From assembly GCA_937879855.1 (NCBI GenBank), contig CALFMO010000006.1, forward strand, positions 538,918 through 602,917: DNA of 64,000 bases, written 5' to 3'. The notes under the pieces were generated by a model, which saw nothing but the letters and a program-made list of their open reading frames with translations, was not told the origin of the DNA and ran no database searches. The stretch comes from an uncultured Acidobacteriaceae bacterium. GTDB lineage: Bacteria; Acidobacteriota; Terriglobia; Terriglobales; Acidobacteriaceae. This document shows, piece by piece, positions 7,607 to 16,549 of the stretch (its first letter is position 1; the number at the start of each line of letters is the position of its first letter). The position numbers were made by a program, and so were the translations under genes.

Positions 7607-8530
7607 ATGGCTTCTGTTCAAAAGAACACGCTGGTCTCTGACGCCGGAGGACCCTCGGAAACTATGTCTGTTGCTGCGCTCTCTTCTGACGCCGATTTGC
7701 CTACTCCGGAGAACTTGCTGCAGGAGTACAAGGAGTTGCGAGAGCGTTCCCAGCGCACCACAAACGCGCTCGCCTCCGCCGCCCACGATCTTAAGACTCC
7801 TCTATCCATTTTGAATGGCTACGTAGAGGTTCTCCACAGCGAGAAGTTGGGTCCGCTCAACGATCGCCAGCGCGAAGTGCTGCACGATATGCAAGCGAGC
7901 GGAAAACGTCTGCAACAGTTTATTCAGGATTTCCTCACCTTCAGCGCTCTCGAAACCGGCGGCCTGCGCATGCAGTTCGAGTCCGGCAACATCAACGAGT
8001 GTTTGTCGGAAGTTTCTCGCTTGTGGTCGAATCGTTTTCAGCAGAAGGGACTGGCGCTCTACTTTCTGGCGAATGATAAGTTACCGGTTTTTCCCTTCGA
8101 TTCGCCGAAACTGGAGCGCGTCATCTCGAACCTTCTGGAGAATTCGTTCAAGTTCACGCCTACTGGCGGAACGGTGTGGTTGCATGCCGAGCCGCACATG
8201 TGGGAACGCCGCGCCGCTTCTCAGCCTTCCACCGACGAGCGGCGGCGTCAAAACGTGACTCAGCCCAACTCCGTGAAGGTCAGCGTGTCCGATACTGGCC
8301 CGGGAATTCCCGCGGAGTTTCACCTGGAAGTCTTTGACGACTTCTTCCGCCTCCCCAGCAACGAAAATCAGGAGGGCATGGGTTTGGGGCTTGCCATCGC
8401 GCGCCGTCTGGTGCAAGGTATGGGAGGCAAGATATGGGTGGAAAGTGATGCCGGCGCCGGCTGCAAGTTTTCCTTCCTGATACCTTACAAACCGGCCGTT
8501 GCGGCCGCCAGCAAGGGGAAGAATCGATGA
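7607..8530 (+). CDS. Cytoplasmic sensor histidine kinase
   Basis: The 307-residue kinase lacks membrane segments and any recognised sensor domain. HisKA has the phospho-accepting His60 in AAHDLKTP. The HATPase_c domain shows the N box ISNLLENSFKFTP, the G1 box SDTGPGIP and the G2 box GMGLGLAIARR. A charged, Arg/Gln-rich insert of about 25 residues (from about residue 204) sits between the N and G1 boxes, which is unusual. The gene overlaps the following regulator gene by four bases (ATGA), so the two form a cognate pair. The start is uncertain: ATG 7607 has a weak ribosome binding site, and ATG 7664 is an alternative. The signal is probably received through a protein partner (inference). Confidence 0.9.
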   Translation: MASVQKNTLVSDAGGPSETMSVAALSSDADLPTPENLLQEYKELRERSQRTTNALASAAHDLKTPLSILNGYVEVLHSEKLGPLNDRQREVLHDMQASGKRLQQFIQDFLTFSALETGGLRMQFESGNINECLSEVSRLWSNRFQQKGLALYFLANDKLPVFPFDSPKLERVISNLLENSFKFTPTGGTVWLHAEPHMWERRAASQPSTDERRRQNVTQPNSVKVSVSDTGPGIPAEFHLEVFDDFFRLPSNENQEGMGLGLAIARRLVQGMGGKIWVESDAGAGCKFSFLIPYKPAVAAASKGKNR

Positions 8531-9933
8531 AGCAAACCGCCAAAATTTTGCTGGTGGACGATGAACCCGGCATGCTGCGTTACATCAAGACGCTGCTGGA
8601 AGTGGATGACTACAAAGTGGAAACCGCGACCACCGGAGAGGAGGCGTTGCAGCGCGTCGAAAAAGGGCTGCAGCCCGATCTGGTGCTGCTCGACGTGCTC
8701 ATGCCCGGCATCGACGGCCTGCAGACGCTCGAGCAACTGCGGCAGATTCAGCCCGGCGTCAAGGTCGTCATGCTGTCCTGCGTGAATGACACGCGCAAGG
8801 TTGTACACGCCATGAAGTTGGGCGCTCAGGACTATCTCACCAAGCCATTTCAAAAAGCGGAACTCGATGCGGTCATCGATCTCAGCCTTGGACACGGAAA
8901 GCAGACCTATAGCGGCGAAGTGGAAGAACTTTCTGACGACGTTTTCTTCATCGCGGCCAGCCCGGCCATGCGCAAGATTCGCTCGCAAGCCGCGTTAGTC
9001 GCGAATGTCGACATTCCTGTGCTATTGCTGGGCGAGAGCGGAACCGGCAAGGAAGTCCTCGGGCGCCTGATTCACAAGCTTTCCAAGCGCGCCCATAGAA
9101 CCTTCCTCAAGGTAAACTGCGCCGCGGTTCCTGCTGACTTGCTCGAGAGCGAATTGTTCGGCTATGAGCAGGGTGCCTTCACCGGTGCGAACCACTCGAA
9201 GCCCGGGAAATTCGAACTGTGCAACCGCGGAACCATTCTGCTCGACGAAATTGGCGAGATGCCGCCACTGTTGCAGGCCAAGCTCCTGCACGTGTTACAG
9301 GATCAGCAATTCTCGCGCCTGGGCAGCCGCTCAGTCATCAAAGTCGATGTGCGAATTCTGGCAGCGACCAACATCAACATTCCCGAAGCACTCGCCACCA
9401 AGCGCCTGCGCGAAGATCTTTACTACCGACTGAACGCTTTCACCATGCAGATTCCACCGCTGCGCGAGCGCAAGGAAGAGATTCCCATCCTGCTCAAGCA
9501 CTCCATGTCGCGCATGGCCGAACGTTACGCGCGTGCGCCGTTGCCGCTCTCTCCGGCGTTGCTGCAAGCGTGCCAGAATCATTCCTGGCCTGGTAATCTT
9601 CGCGAGTTGAATAACTTTCTCAAGCGCTATTTAATTCTGGGCGACGAGAAACTGGCCGTCGCAGAACTGCTGCCGCGGAACGATAGTACGGTCGGCGCGT
9701 CGGGCGACGGCTCGGTCCGCAGCACGGAAGCGGGCGGCTTGAAGTCCCTGGCGCGCACGGCCAAAGATGAAGCGGAAGCGCAGGCCATCACCAAAGCCCT
9801 GGAGCAAACCAACTGGAACCGTAAGCAGGCCGCCGGGATTTTGCAGATCAGCTACAAAGCTCTGCTCTACAAGATCCGGCAGTATGGAATTGCCGAAGCA
9901 AAAGGTCACCACAAACTCTCGGCGGGGGCGTAG
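8527..9933 (+). CDS. NtrC-type sigma-54 response regulator
   Basis: The 468-residue protein has three domains. The receiver (1-120) carries the acidic pair Asp11/Asp12, phospho-acceptor Asp56 (LLDVLMPG) and Lys106. The sigma-54 AAA+ domain (about 140-375) has Walker A GESGTGKE at 169-176 and GAFTGA at 216-221. The C-terminal Fis HTH includes NWNRKQAAGILQISYKALL. When phosphorylated by the overlapping kinase it would activate sigma-54 promoters. The HTH closely resembles that of the receiver-less activator at 5620-6681, so shared target sites are likely. Natural candidates are the TGG-N9-TGCW promoters of the island. It resembles the PrsR-like regulators seen near PEP-CTERM systems, but that assignment is inference. 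Confidence 0.93.
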   Translation: MKQTAKILLVDDEPGMLRYIKTLLEVDDYKVETATTGEEALQRVEKGLQPDLVLLDVLMPGIDGLQTLEQLRQIQPGVKVVMLSCVNDTRKVVHAMKLGAQDYLTKPFQKAELDAVIDLSLGHGKQTYSGEVEELSDDVFFIAASPAMRKIRSQAALVANVDIPVLLLGESGTGKEVLGRLIHKLSKRAHRTFLKVNCAAVPADLLESELFGYEQGAFTGANHSKPGKFELCNRGTILLDEIGEMPPLLQAKLLHVLQDQQFSRLGSRSVIKVDVRILAATNINIPEALATKRLREDLYYRLNAFTMQIPPLRERKEEIPILLKHSMSRMAERYARAPLPLSPALLQACQNHSWPGNLRELNNFLKRYLILGDEKLAVAELLPRNDSTVGASGDGSVRSTEAGGLKSLARTAKDEAEAQAITKALEQTNWNRKQAAGILQISYKALLYKIRQYGIAEAKGHHKLSAGA

Positions 9934-9964
9934 GCTCTTATCGAAGAAGCAGCAATCAAACTAT

Positions 9965-9988
9965 AGGCCCACGGCGCGCCGTGGGCCT
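9965..9988. terminator. Bidirectional terminator after the regulator gene
   Basis: A perfect 24-bp palindrome (stem AGGCCCACGG / CCGTGGGCCT, loop CGCG) is followed by TTCTATT on the plus strand. It separates the convergent response regulator gene and the SBBP gene and can serve both. Confidence 0.8.
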
Positions 9989-10023
9989 TTCTATTGCAGT
10001 CATATTGCGGGGCATACCTGAAG

Positions 10024-13000
10024 TTACGGTACTGACAATGTAATGGTCTGGCTCTTGGTATCGCTGCCCGATGTGGCTGTAACCGTGATGGTGTAATTGC
10101 CCGGCGGAGTTCCGCTCACCGGCGCTTGCGCGGGTCGACTGCCGCAGGCGGGCAACAACAACAGCAGCCCAAACGTCACACAGAGGAACAGCATTCCCGC
10201 CATCCGTTTGCGGCTCCGTCCGCCACCAACTACCAGCAGGCCTAATCCCGGAACCATCAACCAGAAAGCATAGAAATGTCGAGTCAGCAAACTTCCCACA
10301 GGTGTAGTCGGCGGCCGAACTGTGGTGGGAATGTTCAGTGTGGATGACCCTGGGCCTTGCAGACTCACCGGGTTGTTCGTGAAGGCGCACGAAGTCCCTG
10401 CGGGCAAGCCGGTACACGCCAGTGAAATGTTCGTTCCGTAGACGGGATGCGGGGTGAGTTGCACTTGATACGTGGCCGTAGCCCCCGCCACCGGTACGCT
10501 CCCGCTGGTGGGAGTGACGGTCATGCTGAAGTCCGACATCTGCGCCGGAACCGAGGTTTGCGCGAGCACAATGTTGCCCGGACCTGTTACCTGCACCGAA
10601 CCGCCATTGAAAAAAGCTTCCGTTCCGTTGCTGTTCGGAGTAGGCGCCACCACGATCGTGACAGTGGCTGTCGAACCTGACTGCAGAGATGGAAGGCTGC
10701 AGCTTACAACGGCATTCGTAGAACCGCCGCCGCAAGTTCCGGCGGTACTGCTGGCCGAGACAAAGGTCAGCGGCACGCCTGTAACGGAAGTGCTCAGATT
10801 ATCCAAAACCGTGATATTGTTCGCCAGGTCAGGGCCATTGTTCGTCACCGTATAAGTGAATGTAGCCTGGTTCCCAGCGCTGATGAAGGACTGGTTCGTG
10901 CCCAGCGTCAGTGTGCCGGTGAGCGATAAGCTCACTGCTGTTCCTAATTGAGTCACGAATGCGTCGAACCCGCCGCCATTCGTCGCCTGCAAAGGCTTCG
11001 AGACCTGCAGGTCTGTCGAGTTCGTGTCACCCGCGAAGTATGCGTTCTGATTGATATCCAGAACAATGGAATTGCCCTGATCCGTTCCACTTCCGCCGAA
11101 GTAACTCGCCCACGAACCTGCGGTCGTCTGTCCGACCACGGCGGCCGTGTTCAGTCGGGCCACGAATGCGTCCTGCGGACCGCTCAGCGCGCTCTGAATG
11201 GAATTGGATTTCGGGAGAACCGGGAAATCCGCCGACTGGGTCCAACCGGTTACCAGCGCACCGCTGCCGGAATCCACCGTGATTCCCTGTCCGGCTTCGC
11301 TGTTGCTTCCTCCGAGATAGGAGAAATAGTTGAGGGCCACGTTGTTCAGCGCCGTGGTCGTGCTCGTAGTTGGATTCGTAAAGCGCCCCACAAAGGCGTC
11401 CGTGGGAGCGCCGTTGGTCGCTGTGCACTTTTTGGTTGTGGGATCGACAAGATTGTCCAGGCACGGTTGAAATGATCCAGAAGTGGCCAGTGTCGTCACG
11501 TTCGACCCAATGTCGATGGAATTCGTGGTTCCCGTGACATAGACGTTAGCTGCTCCCGGATCGAGGGCTATGCCCAGCCCCGAATCAGTCCCAGTTCCGC
11601 CCAGGTAAGTCGACCAGACCAATTGGCTGCCCTGATTGGCGTTGGGATTGAGTTTCGCGACGAAGGCATCGGGCGCCGTGGTATTCGTAGTGCTGGAGCA
11701 TGACGGAGGGTTCACAATCGTCGTCGGCGGTGGCTGGTCCAGACAGGGCTGGTACGGATTGAGAATCGGAAAGTCGGTGCTGCTGCATCCCGAACATCCG
11801 CTAAAGATGAAATTCGTGGTGCCCGTGAAGTAAATAATGCCGTTCGGATCGACCGCGATGCGGCCGCCCACCGCGACCGGCGTGGGCGTGTCGAAGTTCG
11901 CCCCACCAAAGTAGGTTGAGTAGGCGATGCTGCCGGTTCGGGCCGAGCCCGTATTCACCTTGGTCACGAAAAACTGAATCGGCGCTCGCGGAACAATTTG
12001 ATACGGCAGGGCTTGGGGAAGCGTGCTCGCCGGGAATTGCACGTTGGTGCTTGCTGTATCGGTGGAGGTGGTGGTGCCGGTGACATAGATGTAGTCGGCA
12101 GCATCGATGGTCATCCCGCTGGCCACGTCGGTGCCGTTGCCGGAAAGGTACGATGAATACAGCAACCCGGTGCCGTCATTTTTCAATTCGGTCACGAAGA
12201 CGTGTGAAGTCCCAGTGCTGCCGGCCTCAGGAACTGCCTGATAGGCGGTAAACAACGTAGTGGGGAAGTTCGGGGAAGACGTCGTGCCCGCCAGAAACGG
12301 AGCGCCGCGTCCATCCACGCTGATTCCGACCGGGCTGTCGGTTCCGCTGCCTCCCAGGTACGTCACGTAATCCAGCGTCGAACCGAGCGATCCCAGCGGT
12401 GGCGTAATCTTCGCCACATAAACGTTCTGCGCGCCGTTGAGCGTCCTCTGAAAAAGGCCTGTCACCGCAGGAAGATTGGGAGATGTTGTTGAACCGGTCA
12501 GATAAATATTGAAGCTGCCATCCACCGCAACGGAGGTCGAATGCTCGTCTCCGCTCCCGCCGAAAAACGTCGAGAAAGTCAGGATGGGATCAATTACGAG
12601 TTCGCGCGCGTGGTCATAGGGCCCGATCGCAAATCCCGCGCGATTGGCACCCCGCAGAACGAAGCTGCCTTCCACAGGCTGCTGCTTCCCTGCGATCTCC
12701 TGATAGACGCGCGGCGCCTGGAGTTGGACACTGTTTTCCTCGCAGTGGATAATCAGCGCTCCATCTCTCAACTCCAGTCGCTTGGCTCCATTGAATTCGA
12801 GTTCGGCCTGCCCTGGATCGGATCCTGGCGCTACCTGGAAGTCATATTCCAGCCGTCCCTGATTTCCGTAGAAGAGCAGATTGATGCCGGGATAAATATT
12901 CTCGTACCGGACGCGGGAGAATTGCGGAATACCCTGCCGCCACTTCGCCGGATCATTCCCCAGAAAGTAGTTGCTCTTCCCCGGCAAGAGGTCGGCGCCC

Positions 13001-13488
13001 GTCAAGCTCGCCTTGGGATTCGCCCCTGCCAGCTTCATCTGCAGGGCTTCTCCGCGGTTCATCGGCGCATGTGACTTCGCCGAACCCCGCGACGGTCTGG
13101 ATTCCCGAGACACAAGGCTCAGAATCGCGCCCTCAGAACCCAAAAACAGGCTGTAGCCCGAACCGTGTGTCACGAACTTCGCCCGCGGATCGGCAGCATC
13201 GAGGTTCGCCTGTCCTTGGTTCGGCTCGAAGATCATGGGCAGCCCGGCGAGAAGAGAGCGCGCCCCCGCCTCACCGACGACATCGCCCGCGTGGCCCGTC
13301 GACAGGAGGTTTGGCACCTCCGCGGACTTTGCGATCGCTGACAGCTCAAACGCGACGTTCGTCGCAGTTTTGCGCGACCCGGTACCCCATCCCAGAACGG
13401 CGCATCCTGCCCCAAGCAGCGCTAGACCAGCGACCAGAACACGAATTCGTCCCACGGACGTACCCAACCAACGGCGCTCAACGTTCAC
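10024..13488 (-). CDS. Giant secreted SBBP beta-propeller protein with DUF11-like domain
   Basis: The 1154-residue protein has an N-terminal membrane/signal segment (about residues 14-34), then the N-terminal domain that commonly precedes SBBP repeats (motifs MIFEPNQGQ, GKSNYFLGND, YPGINLLFYG). Many SBBP repeats follow (about residues 300-840), recognisable by YLGGSGTDS and ITVDSGSGALVTGWT-type words. A DUF11-like Ig domain follows (about 855-950). Near the C-terminus a hydrophobic stretch is followed by LLPACGS, which looks like a lipobox but is internal, and then a final Ig-like module. The GTG start at 13488 is chosen for GGAGG five bases upstream. Such proteins are common in Acidobacteriota and are probably surface-exposed; their function is unknown. 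Confidence 0.85.
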   Translation of the reverse strand: MNVERRWLGTSVGRIRVLVAGLALLGAGCAVLGWGTGSRKTATNVAFELSAIAKSAEVPNLLSTGHAGDVVGEAGARSLLAGLPMIFEPNQGQANLDAADPRAKFVTHGSGYSLFLGSEGAILSLVSRESRPSRGSAKSHAPMNRGEALQMKLAGANPKASLTGADLLPGKSNYFLGNDPAKWRQGIPQFSRVRYENIYPGINLLFYGNQGRLEYDFQVAPGSDPGQAELEFNGAKRLELRDGALIIHCEENSVQLQAPRVYQEIAGKQQPVEGSFVLRGANRAGFAIGPYDHARELVIDPILTFSTFFGGSGDEHSTSVAVDGSFNIYLTGSTTSPNLPAVTGLFQRTLNGAQNVYVAKITPPLGSLGSTLDYVTYLGGSGTDSPVGISVDGRGAPFLAGTTSSPNFPTTLFTAYQAVPEAGSTGTSHVFVTELKNDGTGLLYSSYLSGNGTDVASGMTIDAADYIYVTGTTTSTDTASTNVQFPASTLPQALPYQIVPRAPIQFFVTKVNTGSARTGSIAYSTYFGGANFDTPTPVAVGGRIAVDPNGIIYFTGTTNFIFSGCSGCSSTDFPILNPYQPCLDQPPPTTIVNPPSCSSTTNTTAPDAFVAKLNPNANQGSQLVWSTYLGGTGTDSGLGIALDPGAANVYVTGTTNSIDIGSNVTTLATSGSFQPCLDNLVDPTTKKCTATNGAPTDAFVGRFTNPTTSTTTALNNVALNYFSYLGGSNSEAGQGITVDSGSGALVTGWTQSADFPVLPKSNSIQSALSGPQDAFVARLNTAAVVGQTTAGSWASYFGGSGTDQGNSIVLDINQNAYFAGDTNSTDLQVSKPLQATNGGGFDAFVTQLGTAVSLSLTGTLTLGTNQSFISAGNQATFTYTVTNNGPDLANNITVLDNLSTSVTGVPLTFVSASSTAGTCGGGSTNAVVSCSLPSLQSGSTATVTIVVAPTPNSNGTEAFFNGGSVQVTGPGNIVLAQTSVPAQMSDFSMTVTPTSGSVPVAGATATYQVQLTPHPVYGTNISLACTGLPAGTSCAFTNNPVSLQGPGSSTLNIPTTVRPPTTPVGSLLTRHFYAFWLMVPGLGLLVVGGGRSRKRMAGMLFLCVTFGLLLLLPACGSRPAQAPVSGTPPGNYTITVTATSGSDTKSQTITLSVP

Positions 13489-14185
13489 TCATTCCTCCGA
13501 TGCAGTCAAACTGGCGTTCTTCGATCGTTTCGCTCAGATCAGTGGAGAGATTAGAGACGGCGCAGGGGTCAACTGAGCCTCGCGCCGGCGAACCTGACCG
13601 CGGCTTGCTTGTCACTGGAACTGGCGGAAAAAATTAAATAACTACTTAAACATCTGACGGATAGACAAGTCAAGCGGCCCCCAGCCCTGCCAAGGCTCCC
13701 GGACTCGTCAGATGCGGCCGAGTGCGCGGAAAGATGCCGCACCCTCCACAAAAGTGCCACGAAAGAAAATGCAGAACGCCTCTGGCCTGTGCGCAAAAGT
13801 GGAAAGATTTGATTTATCTCTGCAATGCCTTGCATGAGTTCCCGGCGTGCGTCTCCAGCCATCTCGCAAAAGGGCTCATTCTGCGCCAAAACCTGAGGTC
13901 TGCTTCCGGCCGCGATGGCAGAAGGATTGCTCCGTAATTCGCCAAGCCCTGCGCTTAATTTGCGTCCTCCCACGGCTCCCCAACGGGTTCTGTTCCGATT
14001 TCCGGACAGATTACCGAATGTGTTCGAGGCGGCATTTTGCTGTTGCAAACTGCATGCGTTTCTATACATTGAGGGCTACAAAGTCCCGAATCAGTCAAAG
14101 CTCAAGCCTTCAAAGTCTGTGGAACTTGCCGTCTGCTGTGCTTGCTTCTCTTTGCAGTATGCGCTCCCGGCGAGGGCGCTTTAGC
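13489..14185. other. Long intergenic region between SBBP and PilZ genes
   Basis: Almost 700 bp have no credible gene. The ORFs inside lack family resemblance and ribosome binding sites. It holds the leader of the SBBP gene, including the 13-bp word AAATAACTACTTA (13636-13648). No TGG-N9-TGCW element, riboswitch or strong sigma-70 promoter was found. An undetected small RNA is possible. Confidence 0.5.
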
Positions 14186-14560
14186 ATGGAACTGAATTCA
14201 CCGGACCGGCGGACGATGCGGCGCTTCGACATGCGCCTGCCCGCTGTCGTGCGCCTCGAAGACAGCGGCGAGATCAAGACGGAAACTCAGAACGTGAGTG
14301 CCCGCGGCGTTTTCTTCTATCTCGACCGGGCAGTTGCAGCCGGCACAAGGCTCGACGTCACTTTGACGTTTCCTCCTCATGTCACTCTGACCGACGCGGT
14401 ACGGGTCCGTTTCAGTGCCCGCGTCATCCGCGTCGAAAATCCTCTTCCCTCGGCCCGCATCGGCACCGCCGCCATGATCGAGGACTACGAATTCCTCCGA
14501 ACCAACGGCAGCCCCGATTTCCTCTCCGCCCTGCAAAAAGAATGGAAGGCCTCGAACTAG
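14186..14560 (+). CDS. PilZ-domain protein
   Basis: The 124-residue protein begins with MELNSPDRRTMRRFDMRLPA, containing an RRxxxR-like c-di-GMP binding motif. It continues to NVSARGVFFYLD, the position of the usual D/NxSxxG motif, with Arg in the third variable position. The ORF extends upstream to 13847, but that part has no family features, and the PilZ core begins directly after ATG 14186. It is the second single-domain PilZ protein in the island. It stands alone between the SBBP gene and a tandem repeat, so its target is unknown. Confidence 0.8.
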   Translation: MELNSPDRRTMRRFDMRLPAVVRLEDSGEIKTETQNVSARGVFFYLDRAVAAGTRLDVTLTFPPHVTLTDAVRVRFSARVIRVENPLPSARIGTAAMIEDYEFLRTNGSPDFLSALQKEWKASN

Positions 14561-14569
14561 AAGCGCAAG

Positions 14570-14611
14570 CTTTCAGCTTTCAGCTTTCAGCTTTCAGCTT
14601 TCAGCTTTCAG
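14570..14611. repeat. Six exact tandem heptamers (CTTTCAG)n
   Basis: Six uninterrupted copies of CTTTCAG follow the PilZ gene and decay into related words (CTTTTGC, TTTCGGC) to about 14660. The word belongs to the TCAGC family of degenerate heptads found in ribosomal spacers further on, but here there is only one arm. The rest of the gap to 14818 holds no gene. Confidence 0.95.
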
Positions 14612-14733
14612 CTTTTGCTTTCGGCTGTCGGTTTTCCGCTTTCCGCGTCCGGCTCTTGGCTTTTAGATTTCATCTTCTGGATTGTGGCTTTCAAGAGACG
14701 CTCCATCAGCCGCGCAGCGGCGAAAGAATGCAG

Positions 14734-14753
14734 CCCACGGCGCAAGCCGTGGG
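14734..14753. terminator. GC-rich hairpin downstream of the ccm operon
   Basis: CCCACGGC-GCAA-GCCGTGGG forms an 8-bp perfect stem with a GCAA loop, 65 bp past the ccmD stop. There is no T-run, so termination is uncertain. It may be one of the dispersed GC-rich hairpins. Confidence 0.4.
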
Positions 14754-14817
14754 TGGACAAAGCGGAGAAAGCGGCAAGCCCCGGCAGGGGCGCAAGAATA
14801 TCCGCCGATCCAAGTTC

Positions 14818-14979
14818 TTAATCCTGCGGCGGAAATCCGGAAGAGGAGCGCCGAAAACCGGAAGCCTCTTTCCTCTGCTTTCGCAGTCGGCTGGATCTCC
14901 GAACCAGGCTGGCCAGATAAGCACCGTGGATCACCCACGTAGCGATATATGCGGCGAAGAGAAACTTAATCGCATTCAT
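14818..14979 (-). CDS. ccmD: CcmD-like small heme-export membrane protein
   Basis: The 53-residue protein has one membrane helix (about residues 3-25, with FLFAAYIATWVIHGAYLASL) followed by a strongly basic tail. This layout is typical for CcmD, which holds heme-loaded CcmE in the CcmABC complex. The ATG at 14979 overlaps the ccmC stop as ATGA, matching the coupling pattern of the whole operon. Sequence conservation in this family is low, so the assignment rests on topology and gene order. Confidence 0.8.
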   Translation of the reverse strand: MNAIKFLFAAYIATWVIHGAYLASLVRRSSRLRKQRKEASGFRRSSSGFPPQD

Positions 14980-15875
14980 CGCGAACTCCGACTGAGAGGA
15001 AGGCTGGCCTTCGCCGACCCCGACCCGAGCGATTCCATTGCGTGCGATTCTTCGATTTCGCGCTGCAGCACTTCCAGCCGGAAGCGTGACCAGCACACCA
15101 GAAATGCAAAACAAAGAAATGCCATCCAGCTGATTAAGAGCACGTGAAGCATGCGCGGATCCATCGATCCGCCACCGCCGATTACCGGCTGCGGATGCTG
15201 CGTGCGGAAAAACCAGATGGAAAAATAAACCAGCGGCACATCGAGAGCACCAAAGACCGCTAGCGCAGCCGCCAGCATCTGCGTCTGCGCGCTGCTGGAA
15301 AAACGCCGCAACATCAGATAACTCACATAAATCAGCCACAGGACCAGCGTGGAAGTCAGTCGAATGTCACCCGGCGCCCACCAGATCCCCCACACTGGGC
15401 GCGCCCAGATCGGCCCGGTCACGAGTACGATCGTGCAAAAAACTACGCCTACTTCCGCGCTCGTCACCGCGAGCATGTCAAGCCGCTCTCCGGGAAAAAA
15501 CTTTCCAATCAGAAAATAAAATATCGGAATCAGCAGCACCGTCGTCGCCACAGCGCTCGGACGCATCCCTGTTGGCAGCATTCGCTGTACAGGCGGAAGA
15601 AAACACGCAACGACTCCCCCGACGCCAATCGCAATCACAATCCATTTCACTGCAGCCTTCGTCGCAGGTTTTGCGTTCGCCAGATATTGAATGGACGCGA
15701 TGAAATTAATGAAGAACAAAAGAAACGCCGTCCACGCCGACGGCACGTGGTAATAAATAATCCGGTAGACATCGCCCTGCTGCGCATCTGTAGGGGCAAC
15801 CACCAGCGCCTCGTAGAGGGCATAAGCCAGCAGAATCACCGTGAAGATCGACAGGATGGGGAAGATTCGCTTCAT
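14976..15875 (-). CDS. ccmC: CcmC heme-handling protein of cytochrome c maturation
   Basis: The 299-residue protein with six to eight membrane helices contains the two expected histidine regions (YYHVPSAW near residue 41 and MLHVLLISW near 240). In between lies the WWD region that presents heme to CcmE. Here it reads WGIWWAPGDIRLT instead of the usual WGxWWxWDxRLT: the third Trp is replaced and one residue is added. The start at 15875 (MKRIFPIL) overlaps the ccmB stop as ATGA; an upstream in-frame ATG at 15911 is less likely. The protein works with CcmA, B and D in moving heme to periplasmic CcmE. Confidence 0.93.
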   Translation of the reverse strand: MKRIFPILSIFTVILLAYALYEALVVAPTDAQQGDVYRIIYYHVPSAWTAFLLFFINFIASIQYLANAKPATKAAVKWIVIAIGVGGVVACFLPPVQRMLPTGMRPSAVATTVLLIPIFYFLIGKFFPGERLDMLAVTSAEVGVVFCTIVLVTGPIWARPVWGIWWAPGDIRLTSTLVLWLIYVSYLMLRRFSSSAQTQMLAAALAVFGALDVPLVYFSIWFFRTQHPQPVIGGGGSMDPRMLHVLLISWMAFLCFAFLVCWSRFRLEVLQREIEESHAMESLGSGSAKASLPLSRSSR

Positions 15876-16549
15876 TCGGCGTGCAAAATCATTCCGAACA
15901 ATGCCAGACAAGCTGTAGTAAACACCACATCGTAGGTGAGAAGCAACACGGTGTAGAAGTGTGCAGACTCTTCACCGGTAAGAATCGCGGTCGTGCCAGC
16001 CACCATGCTGACCACAGCCGGAATGGAAATGGGAAAGAGCAGCAGCGGCAGCATGATCTCGCGGCTGCGCGTGCGCAGCGACATGGCCGCAAAAAAGGTT
16101 CCGTTCACCACCAGCGCCCAGGTTCCCAGAATCGCGATCGGCAGCAACTGCCACGCCGGACCGACGACCCGCACATTATAAAAAATCACGAACAGCGGCG
16201 TCATCAGCGCTTCCAGCACAGCCACAAAAATGAAATTTCCCAGCGCCTTCGCCAGAAACAACGCATTCGCCGGGGCGGGAGAGACTCGGTACGCATCGAG
16301 CACCTGATTTCTCAACTCGCGCGCCCAGGTCTGGTTGAGAGACGTCACCGACGCAAACAAAAAACCCACCCACACTAAACCCCCGACAATGTGCCGCGAC
16401 TCCTCCGCCAGCGGGTCGAAGGAAAACATAAAGATCACCACCACAAGCAAGGAGAAAAACAACATGGAGTTGAGCGCATCTTTCGAACGCCACTCCAGGC
16501 GGATGTCCTTGACCATCGTCGCCAGGATCACCGACCAGAGCGAATTCAT
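15872..16549 (-). CDS. ccmB: CcmB heme exporter membrane subunit
   Basis: The 225-residue integral membrane protein has about six helices. Its N-terminus (ILATMVKDIRLEWRSKDALN) is typical of CcmB, where an amphipathic segment contacts the CcmA ATPase. The family motif region LAEESRHIVGGLVWVGFLFA is recognisable after the first helix. It overlaps ccmA upstream and ccmC downstream by four bases each. With CcmA it forms the ABC-type module that powers release of heme-loaded CcmE. Confidence 0.93.
   Translation of the reverse strand: MNSLWSVILATMVKDIRLEWRSKDALNSMLFFSLLVVVIFMFSFDPLAEESRHIVGGLVWVGFLFASVTSLNQTWARELRNQVLDAYRVSPAPANALFLAKALGNFIFVAVLEALMTPLFVIFYNVRVVGPAWQLLPIAILGTWALVVNGTFFAAMSLRTRSREIMLPLLLFPISIPAVVSMVAGTTAILTGEESAHFYTVLLLTYDVVFTTACLALFGMILHAE

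Noticed and set aside
12541..13637. Plus-strand ORFs inside the SBBP region (177 and 188 codons)
   Set aside because: Antisense shadows of a well supported large gene.
13720..13900. Possible cyclic di-GMP riboswitch before the PilZ gene
   Set aside because: The conserved GEMM core sequence and tetraloop receptor could not be found.
13569..14069. 166-codon minus-strand ORF between the SBBP and PilZ genes
   Set aside because: Random-looking composition, no start signal and no family similarity.
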